Assembly: GCF_022605725.1 (NCBI RefSeq)
Contig: NC_065549.1
Span: 40,315,690 to 40,379,689 of the forward strand
Source: Anthonomus grandis grandis
Taxonomy: Eukaryota > Arthropoda > Insecta > Coleoptera > Curculionidae
DNA: 64,000 bases
Direction: 5' to 3'
The notes below the pieces were generated by a model. It had not been told where the DNA came from. It saw only the letters and a program-made list of their open reading frames with translations, and searched no databases. Of this stretch, positions 45,081-57,732 are shown in pieces. Position 1 is the first letter of the stretch. The number at the start of each line of letters is the position of its first letter. The translations under genes and the position numbers were made by a program.

Positions 45081-45633
45081 TCAGCAAATTCCTGGCCAAA
45101 ATGTATTATGAGATTTTTTGGGGCGAAAATAGCTCTAAAATGTTTATTACTTGGACAAAAAATTTATTAAACAGATGAATTTTGTTAAAATATACAGGGT
45201 GTACCAAAAAACTGTTCCCTTAACAACCATAAAATTATAAACGCAAAAACCATTAATTTTAATTAATTATAACTGATTCCAGGGATTTTGGTATCTTATT
45301 TAAGTACCCAAAATTTTACAATATTATACAGGGTGTCTCTAAAAATTAAAAATAAATTCTAAAATTATTGATTTTTTTAATTAAAGAAAAAATGATACAA
45401 ATATTTGAGTTTTAGTATTTCTTGTAATTTCACCTTTTTTTTTTAATATACAGGATTTAATACAAAAAAAAATTCTAGTAAGTCTTCCCTATATCCTTAA
45501 TTGTCTTTATTTCTGCTTTCCTGTGCCTCTTCTCCGAGTTGGCCTATAGGTAAAATCGCTGATGAAATAATGTCAGAACTATGCAATAATATTTTATGTA
45601 CTGTTGTTGGCATATTGTACCATGAATAGAGTA

Positions 45634-47030
45634 CTACATATTTTTTATAAGATTAACGTCTATTGAAAATTCAGAGGAAATGGTTGTCAGTATAACTTTA
45701 TATCTTTTTATTATATCAATTTCTACTCCTGTTATTTTGGAGGAAATCTCTGGGTTTTCAAAAAAACGACGAGCAGTGTTCCCATCATTGCTGCTCCCGA
45801 AACCTGGTTTTGGTTTATCTTCCAACAAACCCATTTCCAATCGAAAAGCCTCCTGAATTTTTTTCTTCTGTTCGGCAACTTTTTGCTTATTGTCTTCTCC
45901 ACGTGCTCGCCATTGACGAATTGGTAGTTTGTAGGCCAGGTGAAGAAGACTTTTAAAAAACCTTATCCAGGCATGAAGTGACGACAATCCGAAACGCAAT
46001 TTAGATTTGTCAATATCTTTAGTTGAAGCCAGATCAATGTTATTAAAATCCTTAGAGGATAAACCATATAAATAACATTTTTGCGTGGAAGAATTTTCAC
46101 TTACTGCATTACAGATTTTGCCGTCAATCATTGTAAAAAGCATTTTATGTTTGACAGAAACTTAATTTGCATTTCCTTCGATTTTACTTGCAGCTAATGA
46201 AGCAATTTGATTTTCAATATGGCAAACTTCCTGCTTGGTAAGTTCAGTAGTCTCTTTGACAATATTCATTCTTATAGGCCTACAAAACCTAGTTGAGGAA
46301 GTTCGTGGATTTTGCCAGATAACTACTTTATCAACACTGTCTGGATCTCCTGATATTAGCTGAATGGGCACCAACGATGAAAGAAAAATTGCTTGTATTT
46401 ACTTAGACCTGAGCTTCCATCACAACCCCATTTTGAAATGAAACAAAGATTATCTAAATGGTTGCATGCTTGCAACACATCTTTTAGGGATTCACACAAA
46501 CGAGTGATTGTGTGGTCAAGCAAATTCTGCAACGGAACTTCAGCCAAACTTTCAGTAATAATTAAATCCGAAGGATAACACCGCTTTTTTGCTTGGGTTA
46601 CTGCTTCATAATTTGGGTAGATATTAGCATTATGCTCTTGACGAGTTTCTAATTGCATTATACTGAAACTGAATTACTTTTGCTTTAACCACAAGTGACA
46701 ATGCCTCATCAGAAGAAAGCGGAATAGGTTTTTCTTTAGAATAATAGGCTTTCGTATATTTTTTAGCACGAGCCGGTGTTGAAAAAACCACTTCTTTAAT
46801 GACGTTTGAGACATCAAATTCTCCTTTTGCTCGATGTTGCATTTGAGCAGCAAAACTCTTGTGCCGTAAAGGTGCTTCGTAAAGTTTCGGTCTCTCTTCT
46901 TTTTGAGCGGTCACTTGAGGCTGCAAAGTAACGTTTTTTCTTCCACTAGTACTAGGTGTCGCTGCTGTCGATATTTCTGCCTTGGAAGAAAAATTGACGC
47001 TTGTTAAAGATTTAACTTTTGTCTGAGACC
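45634..47030 (-). pseudogene. Transib transposase (RAG1-related family), broken
   Basis: An exon probably begins at 47030 after TTTTTTCGTTGCAG; the Met at 47097 would lie in intron-like sequence. Reading leftward: a Ser/Thr-rich N-terminus, KWGCDGSSGLSKYKQ near 46410 (first catalytic-type Asp), then WQNPRTSSTRFCRPIRMN (46374-46162) and MIDGKICN near 46130 (second). 46143-45634 carries LSSLHAWIRFFKSLLHLAYK, KPGFGSSNDGNTARRFFENP and ends IDVNLIKNM. These blocks in this order are the Transib signature. Frame changes near 46640, 46400 and 46150 inactivate it. RAG1, the V(D)J recombinase, derives from this superfamily. Confidence 0.85.
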
Positions 47031-47749
47031 CTGCAACGAAAAAAATTGATAAGTAAAAAAATATTGTTTTTGTATTTATTCTATTTGCTTTTGTCATGTT
47101 TTATCGCTTTTGTAATGTTTTAAAATTATTTTTTAATTTTTTCCCTATAATTTTTCTTAATATTTCCTTATAATTATTCCCAATTGTTTTTGTAAGTGTC
47201 CTTGTCCTCTATCTTACACAAAAATTACAAACAATTATTAAAAAAAGAGTAGTGTAAAAAATAGTACACCTGACAATATGTAGTTTTATTAATTTTTAAG
47301 AGTGTCATAAAATATAAAAAAATTATTTTTTCAAAAAGGGGCAAAAAGTGGCAAAATGTTTAAACTGGGCAAGGATTTACACACTTTGATCTATAATAAT
47401 CTACCATTGTTTTGAGGTGCTAAGACATTCCGTCCTAATTTTCCTCTTAGTGAAATAAATATTTATATTTATTTAGTAGTTTTTTGGGGTGCACCTGGTA
47501 TATTAACGTATATCTAATTTCTCTAATGATTTATAACCATGCACAAATCTGAATCTTAAATAGCACTATATAAAAATACCAACTTCTCACAACAAACATT
47601 AAATTCAAACTAATTTTCCCAGGTATTTGTCAAAACTACTTGCACTAAAATGTGTATTAGGACTTCCCACATTCCTTATGAGTTGACTAGTGACAAAACC
47701 AAGAAAAACCCAACTTGGTATTTTTGTATTTTCGCTAGGATTTTCCCAG

Positions 47750-47763
47750 AATTCGCCTGTGTG
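47750..47763 (-). repeat. Transib right terminal inverted repeat
   Basis: Inverted partner of 45067-45080, followed by AGCCG. Confidence 0.88.
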
Positions 47764-47849
47764 AGCCGTATCGATATGCTTTAAAGTGGTTGATTAATAA
47801 TAACCATATTATATTACCAAGAATTTCAATTCAGTTAAGTTCTATTCTG

Positions 47850-48370
47850 CAATATCCTTTAACCCAAAGGTCGAAATTTCAGCCATTGACTTATTTAGTG
47901 CAAATTTGTTTGACTATTCCAATATTGATTACAAACTCTAAAGATTAAGGTAGTACCATCATCAAATAACACAAGTTTGCAATCAGATAGAGATTATTAG
48001 GTATATTATAGAAGAATTTATATAAATGAAGAAAAGCAATGAACCCAATATTGATCCTTGAGGGACTGCGTGCATCATCACGAGTTATATTATTAAAAAT
48101 ATTTGCTTATTTATGATCACTAAAGTAACTGCAAAACAAGTGCATACCTACCTTATTAATTCCAAAAGCTTCCCAAGCAGGATCTGCTGCGACACATAAT
48201 AGAAAGCCTTTGACAGATCACAAATGTGGATCACTCCAGTAGCTCTAGAATCTGAAGGGTTCTGGATCTGTGATTTTGCAGATTAAATTAGTAGGGAGAG
48301 ACCAGAGAGTTTGCTTCCAGGAAGTCAGATAAGAAATTTTCAGAGCAGTCTCCATTATTTTGAATAAAAC
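47850..48370 (-). pseudogene. LINE reverse transcriptase remnant
   Basis: On the minus strand VPQGSILGSLLFFIYINSS near 48070-48000 is followed by a damaged DDGTTLIF. Upstream, an FLSDFLEANS-like stretch is visible. Jockey-type RT palm remnant with many stops. Confidence 0.6.
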
Positions 48371-48599
48371 AGAAACTAAGGCTTCACAGGATCAAGTTTG
48401 TTTTTATTTCTGCTTTCGAAGTTGGATACGACTCTGAATCTTTTAAAATAAATAGGAAAGACATTAGTTTCTATGCATCTACTTGGAATAAACTAAAATT
48501 TAAAGCAAACATAAAGTTTTATAATGGCATCAAGATTCCAGCTAAACTAGCCGCTAAAAATGAATATATAGTTGCTAGGCCAAGGATGATCTAGTTTTT

Positions 48600-49500
48600 C
48601 AAAACTCATTTCCTCGATCTCTCTGTAGCTCTTATAACTTAGACTTGCCAATTTTCCGCCATTGGATTCGATCCATCATTAGCTCTTCATATTCCGCAAC
48701 TGTCCTCGGAATATTTCGTCACGAACCGTTTTTAAATCTTAGTATTTTCTGTAATGCAAAGCAACAGCGATTGGCATTTTGTAATCGGCTGTTAATTACC
48801 TTGGTCATGTTATTGTATGACGTGATTGTGGAATCTAGATATTTAAATTCATCGACTCTTTCGAAGTTGTATTGGTCCATCAACACATTTTGTTTTATCT
48901 TATCCCTATGGTCAGTTCTTGATGTGATCATGTACTTGGTCTTACTCTCTCTCTAACTCTTTCTTCTTTCCAGATTCACTTCTCAACGATGTTTATGTCA
49001 TCTTCAAAGGCAAATGAGAGACGGATTTTGCCTTCCTCACTACTTTCTCTAAAGCTTTATTAAAATGGAGTGCGGAGATAGCGTCTCTTTATTTTAGGTT
49101 ATTATTTATAGTAAAAAAGAATGAAAGCTTCCCTCCGATCCGTACCGCACGGAGTCTTCCATGATAATCTCTGTTAGCTTTTTACGACAAGTTTATTCGA
49201 GATTCCTAGTTTTACCATAGCATTTCATAGATCCATCTTTAGAACTTTGTCATACGCTTGTTTAAAGTCGATAAAGAGTTGATTTAGGACTTTGTCGTAA
49301 TCCCAGCACTTGGTTTTTGCCTGAACCCACATTGGTAGTCACCTAGCTAATACTCTACGTAGAAAGTTAGTCTTTTGAGTAGTAACCTTATATCCAGTAT
49401 TTATTAACAATATTCTTTGATAGGTTGCAGCATAGAAGCATTGCAACTTATCGCATTTTTTATGTAGTGGCAGGATGATGCTTTTTCCAACTACATGGTA
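48600..49500 (-). pseudogene. RTE-like reverse transcriptase fragment
   Basis: Minus strand: weak LINSLSTLNK near 49280, RAVRIGGKLSFFFTI near 49150, DAISALHFNKALEKVVRKA near 49060, and 48931-48719 with YNFERVDEFKYLDSTITSYNN...NANRCCFALQKIL. The last block is characteristic of the thumb/connection region of this LINE type. Stops throughout. Confidence 0.65.
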
Positions 49501-50789
49501 TTTTCTCTTCTTTTCAAATCTGGAGTATGAGGGTGTGGAAGTTTTTGAGAAAAATGTTTAAAATAAACTATGTCCCCTATCAGTCAATTATTTTTTTTAT
49601 TACACTCCTATTAAATTTTTATTATTATTTTTATGATATTTTAATTAACATACTTATTTCGAAATAAGTGATAAATTTAATTTTTTGTTTATTTGAGGGT
49701 TTGTATATTGATTGTAAAATTCACATTTTAAGCGGGCGGTATGTTCAGTAATGGCATTAGCATTACTTGCAGTAATTATTTAAATACTTATATTTATCTC
49801 ACTTCTCTAAGTAAATTTTAAATGACCCCTATATCTAAAAATATATCTGCTCGCTAACACCAAAATTCCTTATTCCCCTCGTAAAAATGAACATGGAACC
49901 AGACGTGAGAGGAGTGGACAAGCACTTAAGAGGGAACCATTTTCGTGTATTCGAGGCATTTTTGGTGTATACTTCACTAGTACTCAAATTAAGTAACTAA
50001 TCCCGTAAAACCTTGCCAATTATCGAAAATACCGGCCGGGAGCGGGAGTAACATACAGCTCAAGTATATAGAAGAAAGGAATCAACAGCCTATGGTATGT
50101 TCATTTTTATTATCCTTTTTCTCTCATAAATTTATTGCTTTCACCCCCACATAATGTCTTAAGTAAATACTTGCATATATTTTTTTTTTACAAAAATACC
50201 ATAAAAGCCGCTTTAAATCACTTTATGAAATCCGAAATACTATTACGTAACAGCTAGACGATAATAAATTTGGTTTACTCAGAAATTACGAGCTAAATTC
50301 CAGAAATTTATCATGTTCCCTACAACTGACCCTAGATAGACCATTCAGCGCAAAAAGACCGTTTTTGATATAATTACATCACTCTGGACCACAAAGCATG
50401 CTAAAGAGCTAAAAGTTAATTTGGTAACCCAACCGAACAAGGGGGATTTCGAATTTAAAGTCATTACTTTAAGGGACTTCATTTTGGGGGATTATTTTAT
50501 TTATTGGATTTGATAGCGGAGAGGGTAACAGTTGTTTAATTTAATCGTCTAAACAATCGCATTAAATCAAGCCTGGTAATATATAGATGTATTGAAATCG
50601 CTCTTTAGAAATTCATTTAAAAAGTGTATAAAAGGTGTTGCAAAATTCATGAACGGTTAAGCTTGATGATGATATAATGGTTCTGGACTGCCTCAGTGAG
50701 CTTCAGCGTTGCATTCTTAACTTTATTATACGCGGAAAGCTTTTTCCGAAAAGTCTTAGCATATTGACTATTACAATACAATTTATAAT
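49501..50789. other. Stretch without a recognised gene
   Basis: AT-rich with a G+C-richer patch at about 49850-50100 that contains only a 40-codon frame. No motif recognised on either strand. Confidence 0.4.
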
Positions 50790-51374
50790 AAGGGCCAAGT
50801 CAATAAATGTGATGAATGTGTAGTATTTATTAAAAGTAAATTATCTTGTAATTACAAGTCGAGCCTATAAAAATAATTGAAATTGAATTGGAGGGTTATG
50901 ACAATGAAAAAATTTTAATAAGCTTTATGTACCGACTACCAAGCACAGCTGAACAATTTTACAATCAAGAATTGTATCAGTACCTTCAGAGTAAGAAATA
51001 CTATGAAATACATGTTTTAACAGAGGATTTAAATACAAACCTTTTTTCCAATGAATATCTGAATGAAGAATACAAGAACATTCTTTCTTTTTTTTGGATT
51101 GCTATCTTACATTAATGAAATTACAAGACCTAGATCAGAATCATGTTAAATTGCGCAAGAACCTTTTTTTTTAAATATCAAATCTTATATACCTAATTAT
51201 GATACCACTGATCACTACCCAAAAGTATTGATATTGGAGTACAATACATCAGTAAAAACTCAAATACCAGATCATAGAATTTAAAAATTTATAAATTACG
51301 ACCAGTTGAAAATGGATTTAGAGCAAGAAACATGATCTTTTTTGACTTGTAATAATGATGTTAATATTTACACA

Positions 51375-51716
51375 GATCATTTTAATAATAAATTAAAATT
51401 TTACATAGAAAAAAATGCATACAACAAAACAAACAAGAAAAAATTGTAGTAAACAAGTTTGAATTAATAAGAAGTTACTTAAGGAACCACAAAGGTGCAA
51501 CAATATACTTTAATATCTTTCTATTCAAAGGAGGGAAAGAGATAATATATATATATTATAGAAAACTTGACAAGCATCTCTACTTAACAACGTCTTTCGA
51601 TGATTGATCATTTTATTATTAAATTAAAATTTTACATAGAAACAAATGCATACAATAAAAAAAAACAAGAAAAAATTGTAGTAAGCACGTTTGGGTTGTT
51701 AAGAAGTTACTTAAGG
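51375..51716 (+). repeat. 110-bp direct duplication flanking a 121-bp insert in LINE-F
   Basis: 51375-51484 and 51606-51716 are near-identical direct copies of LINE-F sequence (GATCATTTTA...AAGTTACTTAAGG). Between them lies a segment also found at about 55831-55950 (AACCACAAAGGTGCAACAAT onward). Confidence 0.75.
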
Positions 51717-52564
51717 CAATAAATAATAATAGGATCCTATGGAAAAATGTTGATCGTTTGTGTCGCAGAAAGAACACCGAGCAAAGGCAGATAACAAATT
51801 TAAAAAGCGAGAATGGCGATATTATTTCTGAAAATAAGGCACTGTCAGAATATTTTAGTGACTTCTTTGGTAACATAGGACCAATATGAGCCTCAATGTT
51901 TAATAGTCAAGAGAGTTTAGTTGAGGGTACATTTGTGAAAAAGTCTATGTTTCTGTTTTTGACCGATAAGCAAGAAATTGAAAAAACTATACACCAACTA
52001 AAAAAAAATAAATAATCAGGGCATGACAATATTCAATCAAACAAACTTATGCTTTAGTACAGGTGTTTTTCCGGATGTTCTAAAAATGGGCACTGTTATA
52101 CCACTTCATAGATCCAGGTCTTTGGATGATATAAGTAATTTTAGACCAGTTTTCCTTATTTCGAATGTATCCAAGATAATTGAAATAATTTTGAAACGAA
52201 GAGTAAATAACTTTTAACAAAAATATAAGATCTTATCCCCAAACCAATGTGGGTTTCGGGAGAAGACGTCAACCGAGGATGCCGGTATTGAATTAACGGA
52301 ACAGCTGTATGACGCATTGGATGCAAATAAATCAATCTTAGGTATATTTGTAGACTTAACAAAACCATTTGATACGGTTACCCACTTAATAATTTAAAAA
52401 AAAAAAAGAAGTTGCGGCGTTCGGGGCGTAGCCAATAAAATTATCGAAAGTTATTTGACAGGCAGGAAACAAGCGGTATAAGTTAACACTTATAGCGAAA
52501 TGAGAGATATGAAATGTGGAGTACCCCAAGGCACTGTAATGGGACCACTTTTATTTATTATATA

Positions 52565-54426
52565 CAGTGCATCCCAAAAGTTATGTCTAAATTCATTTAA
52601 AATTCAGGGATGTGTTCGAAAAAAAAACGCTTAGACCCGTCGATTTTTATTTCAAGTTGCGCATTTTTGTACGTGAAGTTTGTATATACAGGGTTGCTTA
52701 AAAATAAATTACGACCATCAACTTAATTTTTTCAAATGAGAGCACCTTTTTTTCTATTTCATTTTTGAATTTCGCGTGGAATTCTACGTATGTTTCATGC
52801 ATCATGTCCTATACCTAAAGTCAACAGTTATCAAAAAAAAGACGACCAAACATTATTATTGAAGCTCACCTTACGAGTCACCTTATCCCTGAGAATTTTT
52901 ATACAGAGCAAAATTCCATTCATTCGTGTTTTTTTATTGTTGGCTGGTGACCGTGTATTTTCATAGAAACTATATGACAGTTGTACCCCAAACAGATATT
53001 GTTAAGTGTGAAGTGTACGAGCAAAGTTGCGGTTTTCACAATGGTAAAGTTAACGGAATGAGAAAAAATAGAAATTCTGTGCATGGTTGGGTTTGGTGAT
53101 AGAACACGTACTCAAAGAGAAGCTGCTCAATTATTCAATGAAATCCATCCTGATCGTCCTCCGATATGTCAAAAGGTGGTGAGTAGAATAGAGGCTAAAT
53201 TTAGAGAATTCAGTCATGTTAGAGATCTGTCGAAATCTGGTCGTCCTGCTCGAGATGAAAATGAACAACTTGACGTTTTGCATCCTTTGGAAGAAAATCC
53301 ATGCACTCCTCTATCGCAGATTGAGGCAAATTTACACATAACGAAATCTATAGTTCACCGAATAGTTAAAAAGTACAAATATCATCCCTACAAAGTTATT
53401 CCTGTCCAAGAGTTATTTGATGACGATTTCGATAGGCCAAATGAGCTTTGTGAATGCTTACAAAACATGTGTAATTTAGTAACAAATATTATTTTTTCCG
53501 ATGAAGCCACGTTCTGTTTGAATGGTAGTGTGAACAGACAAAATTGTCGATATTGAGCAACACAAAATCCGCGTTGGATGATGGAGGTCAACACCCAGTA
53601 CCCTCAAAAACTAAATGTGTATTGTGGAATAGTGCGCGGAAGAGTAATAGGTCCCTTTTTCTTTGAACAGACTTTAACGGAGCAAGTGTATTTCGATTTT
53701 CTCCAATTTGAATTAGTTCCAGTATTACTAGCTTTATTTCCAAATCCATTGGACCCAGACTATCCTGACGAAGAACTAATTTTCCAGCAAGATGGCGCTC
53801 CTCCGCACTATGCTGCCACTGTGCGTACATTTTTGTATGAAACCTTTCCCAATCCATGGATAGGAAGGAGAGGACCCATCGAATGGCCTGCTAGGTCACC
53901 TGATCTAACACCAATGGACTTTTTTTTGTGGGGATACCTCAAGTCGAAGGTATTTGTTAATAGGCCAACTAATCTAGACGACTTGAAAGAGAGAATTCGC
54001 AGACAAGTGCGCGCCGTAACTCCGGAAATGATTGAAAATCTGCAACGAGACTTTATTGATTGCCTTGGATATTGTCAAGCTGTGAATGGCAACCATTTTA
54101 AACATTTAACTTAATTTTTGTTCTTTTTTTATTTGTTACATGAATCGTCTTGTTTTCGATAACTGTTGACTTTAGGAATAGGACATGATGCATGAAACAT
54201 ACGTAGAATTCCAAGCGAAATTCAAAGATGAAATTAAAAAAAGGTGCTTTCATTTGAAAAAATGAAGTTGATGGTCGATAATTTATTTTTAAGCAACCCT
54301 GTATATACAAACTTCACGTACAAAAATGCGCAACTTGAAATAAAAATAGACGGATCCGAGCGTTTTTTTTTTCGAACACACCCCTGAATTTTAAATGAAT
54401 TTAGAGATAACTTTTGGGATGCACTG
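52565..54426 (+). mobile_element. DD41D (rosa-like) mariner with long terminal inverted repeats
   Basis: Starts CAGTGCATCCCAAAAGTTAT, with inverted arms of roughly 280 bp at each end, flanked by TA. Removing the element and one TA restores the LINE-F reverse transcriptase frame across the site. Inside each arm, 124-125 bp from the ends, a second TA-flanked start CAGGGTTGCTTAAAA occurs (52689 and 54301). The unit may therefore be a mariner lying in the centre of a palindromic MITE. One transposase gene inside. Confidence 0.88.
53041..54114 (+). pseudogene. Mariner (DD41D) transposase with two nonsense codons
   Basis: One frame runs from MVKLTE at 53041 to TAA at 54114, interrupted only by TGA at 53059 and TGA at 53554 (after NRQNCRY, where Trp is expected). 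The N-terminal part has helix-turn-helix-like segments (TRTQREAAQLFN; TPLSQIEANLHITKS). The catalytic part has FSDEATF (Asp 1), FQQDGAPPHY (Asp 2) and SPDLTPMDFFLWG (Asp 3), with 41 residues between the second and third Asp, the spacing of the rosa group. About 357 residues, full length for the family. Only two point changes separate it from an open frame, so the insertion is fairly young. Confidence 0.85.
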
Positions 54427-55480
54427 TATATAAATAGTCTTTTTTCTATAAGAACTGTGGAAAGAATTATAAGTTTCGCCGACGACACAGTTGTTGTCTA
54501 CACAGGAGAGACCTGGAAAGCCCTAAAACAAACAGCCAAAAATGATTTTTAATTAATTGCAGATTGGTTTAAGAAAAGCAAACTAACATTAAATGGGCAA
54601 AAAAACAAAATATATTAGTTTTACTCCTTACACCAGAAATCTTCCCCAAATAGGTGCTTTAAAAAATAGTCAATCGTTGTCAATTCCTGCATCACCGTCC
54701 ATAAAATATTTGGCTATTATTGTAGACCAACATCTTAAGTGGGATTGACAATTAAAGCAGTTGACTAATAAAATCAGAGGTTTAATTTCAACTTTTAAAA
54801 TTTAAGACAATACCTTACAAGTATCAAGAACCTTACCATAATATACTATTCGTTGATTCAATCTCATTTGACATATGGATTGATCGGGTGGGGTGGTGCC
54901 GGGGATTGCAACTTACAGCAATTAACCATCATTCAAAAATGAATACTAAAAACTATATTTGAAAAAAAACGATTATTTCCAACCAATTTACTTTATAAGG
55001 AAATAAAAATAATAGACATGAGGAAAGTTTACTGTTTCAATTTAAGTATGAATATATATTTAGGAAAAAAATTATTCTTGACACTTTATCTCACACATAC
55101 CCCACCAGAAATAGGCTTAATTAAGATGCGCGTGTTGGTAGGAACAAAAAAATGTTGGTCAGCGTCATTTCAAATATTTACCACCGAAAGTTTATAGTAT
55201 TATACCAAGACCCATACAGGAAAAGATGGTTACAGCAACGTTTAAATTTTATGTAAGGCAATGTATTGAACAGACAGATGCGGTTATATTCCATCATTTG
55301 GTGAATAACTTGTAGCTTGTTCTTATTATTTTTATAATAACAGAGCGATAACTTTTATTAAACATTTGATAATTCCCATGTTCTTTTGTGGATTCATATG
55401 TGCTTCTGTGTGTATTTGAATTTAAATAATATTGTCTTTTCTTATTGTATGTGTTGTGCAAGATGTGGTTGTCCTTATTT

Positions 55481-57732
55481 TTAATGTTATTTTAAAATCG
55501 GCAATAAGAATAATTGAATATGGACAGATACAAATCAATTATGAGTGATGTATTGAAATACCATTGATGGAATATTTTCTCGGATTTGACAAGAAAAATC
55601 CGATATTGACCTTTAAACCCGAATTGAACTATATATATCCCTAAAGAAAAAGTACCAACAAGCTTCTAAATAGAGCACCTTTCGTACTAAAAATTTATAT
55701 TTTCCTTGTACTTGTACGTAAAGTAAAATAAGTATTTTGTATTTAAATTTTGTAATTTTGGAAATAAACATATTATTGTTATTATTTTAGCATGATAGGA
55801 CAAGTTGAATTTTATGTCAAAAATTTCTTTAAGGAACCACAAAGGTGCAACAATATACTTTAATATCTTTCTATTCAAAGGCGGGAAAGAGATACTAGAT
55901 ATATTTTATAAAAGTTGAGAAGTGTCTCTACCTAGTCTTTTGATGATTGATGGTCAATCTTTTAAATCTGGGGTAGGATGGAGATGCTTTTGGATGCGGA
56001 AGAATATCCAGATCCTTCTGCTTCCAGTTATGTTATCCTAAATGGGGAAATTGCTGATGAAAGATATTGTGCAGACATGGAAAAAGAAGGGATGCTTACC
56101 CATTGGATAATGAACTACGAAAATTTGTAGCAAACGATCGGCTAAGAAAAAGAACAATGGTGAGGCCAAGTGATAAGTAGAGGAAGTTATAATGAATTTT
56201 AGTCAGCGAGCTATCATGATTTATCTAGCTAAAGATATTGTTTTGGGTGGAAATAAATTAGATCTCCAAAAAAAATGCGGTTCTGCTACTAGAAAGAGGA
56301 GACCAGTTGACAAATCACTTTCTTCACGACTTTGCCAAGTTCAAAGCAACGAGGCTGATTCCAGAGACCACTAGCGACATCTAATCATCTAGGTGGCTGA
56401 ATAACCTATCTTAAAAAAATTACTTCGGATGTATTTTAAACTAGGAAAAAGTGAGATAAAAGAATCGTGGAATTGAAAATCTATGTAATGTCTGCCGATT
56501 GTTTTTCCCATTCCATTTTTGTTAATCTGGTGGAAGAACATTATTCATTGATGCAGTAGGCTTCAATTATATTAAAAAGAGTTGGGCCAATTGCAGCATA
56601 GCTTGTGTTGTTAAGGATAAGGTCCCATGTTAATATAAATAAGCTTCAGCGGTTCTTCTTTCCTAATAAAATTCTGCAAGTGTTTGTAAATTCCTATTGC
56701 TTTCTTGTAATTGTCGACTATATTATTTATTAGGAGGTATAATAATAACGTAGGATGCCTCAGTTTGATTATGATTTGTCCCGCTAAATAAGGATTACCT
56801 TGTTGCTGAATTATCCGTGTCCATTTATTGCAATGTGCAGTTTCTTTGGTGTTCATTAATGCTACATCCTGTGAATCTTTTATAGTTTTTATGTAACCAT
56901 GCGACAGAAACTCATAGGCAAATTATTATCTTAATGTGAGAGTGACAAAGCTTCTGAGTTAGTTTGAAGTTTTTTCTTCGTTCAGCTGTTGAAAGCACAC
57001 ATTTTGGGAGCACATTCACTTGAAGTTCTTATGCATGGAATGTATGTAGCAGCACTTATTTCCACTAAGACTTTCCAAAAATGCTATTTATTCATTTTAT
57101 TTGGTCTCCATAGTGAATTAAATACTGGGATATTGTGCATCTAAATGATCCATAAACTGATTAATTTTTGTCTGTTTCCAAAAGGTTAGATACTGAATGA
57201 ATAATGATGAATGTATAGACTGATGATGCCACTGACTTTTCTAAGATCTATACTATCTTTTGCCCTGTAAACTTTTTCATATATATACAGTCAGGCATAA
57301 TTCCTAATTAATTTAAATAAAAATTCTAAACTTATATTCTGCTTGTGTTGCGTGACTTTGTATAAGCTCTTGGTAATTTATGAAACTTATTTTCCTTTCT
57401 CCGTTATAAAATGCTATATATATATGAATCTCAAACTGCGAAACCCTGTTCTGTAAAATAATAATAAAAAGCTTGTAAACCGCAGAGGGCTGTGTTGATC
57501 TGTCATAGTTACGATGACAAATGATCCCAGGAAATTAAGACTGGAGAAGTAAAATTAAAGAGGGACGTGGTTATTTTTATTTCTTAAGTCATTGTTTTCG
57601 GTTGAGTTATGTTTTTTGTCTGGTGTCTGACTAGCTAGCAGCCATATCGCATATATTCTGCTACTAAAGGATTTAATGTTAAAAATGGGTATTATACAGT
57701 AAGAGATGTTTTGTTAAAAATGGTGTTGTATA
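55481..57732. other. Unassigned stretch
   Basis: 55831-55950 repeats the insert of the LINE-F duplication (51485-51605). 55970-56400 has several short plus-strand frames with acidic and basic segments, and 56856-56611 (-) an 81-codon frame; I recognise none. The remainder to 57732 shows nothing. Confidence 0.35.

Larger units (their letters stand above)
45067..47763 (-). mobile_element. Transib DNA transposon, complete ends
   Basis: A 2697-bp unit whose ends share the inverted 14-bp CACACAGGCGAATT. Both sides carry AGCCG (45062-45066 and 47764-47768), a 5-bp G+C-rich target duplication as known for Transib. The CAC start and the transposase inside agree. Scraps beginning CAGGGTG at 45195 and 45330 suggest later MITE insertions in the left part. 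Confidence 0.88.
50790..55480 (+). pseudogene. LINE-F: Jockey-like retrotransposon ORF2, split by a mariner
   Basis: Endonuclease part at 50888-51200 (ILISFMYRLPST, a damaged TGDLN). Linker near 51720-51990 (NNRILWKNVDRLCRRKNTE). RT at 52020-52562: GVFPDVLKMGTVIPLHRS, NFRPVFLISNVSKIIE, GFREKTSTEDAG, GIFVDLTKPFDTV, CGVPQGTVMGPLLFIIYI. The mariner (52565-54426) follows, and the RT resumes in the same frame with NSLFSIRTVERIISFADDTVVVYTG. The thumb (QSHLTYGLIGWGGAG near 54870) runs to about 55330. Several frame breaks elsewhere. It contains the duplication at 51375-51716. Confidence 0.8.

Noticed and set aside
45634..47097. A host RAG1-like gene
   Set aside because: Terminal repeats, a 5-bp duplication and frame damage show it is a Transib transposon.
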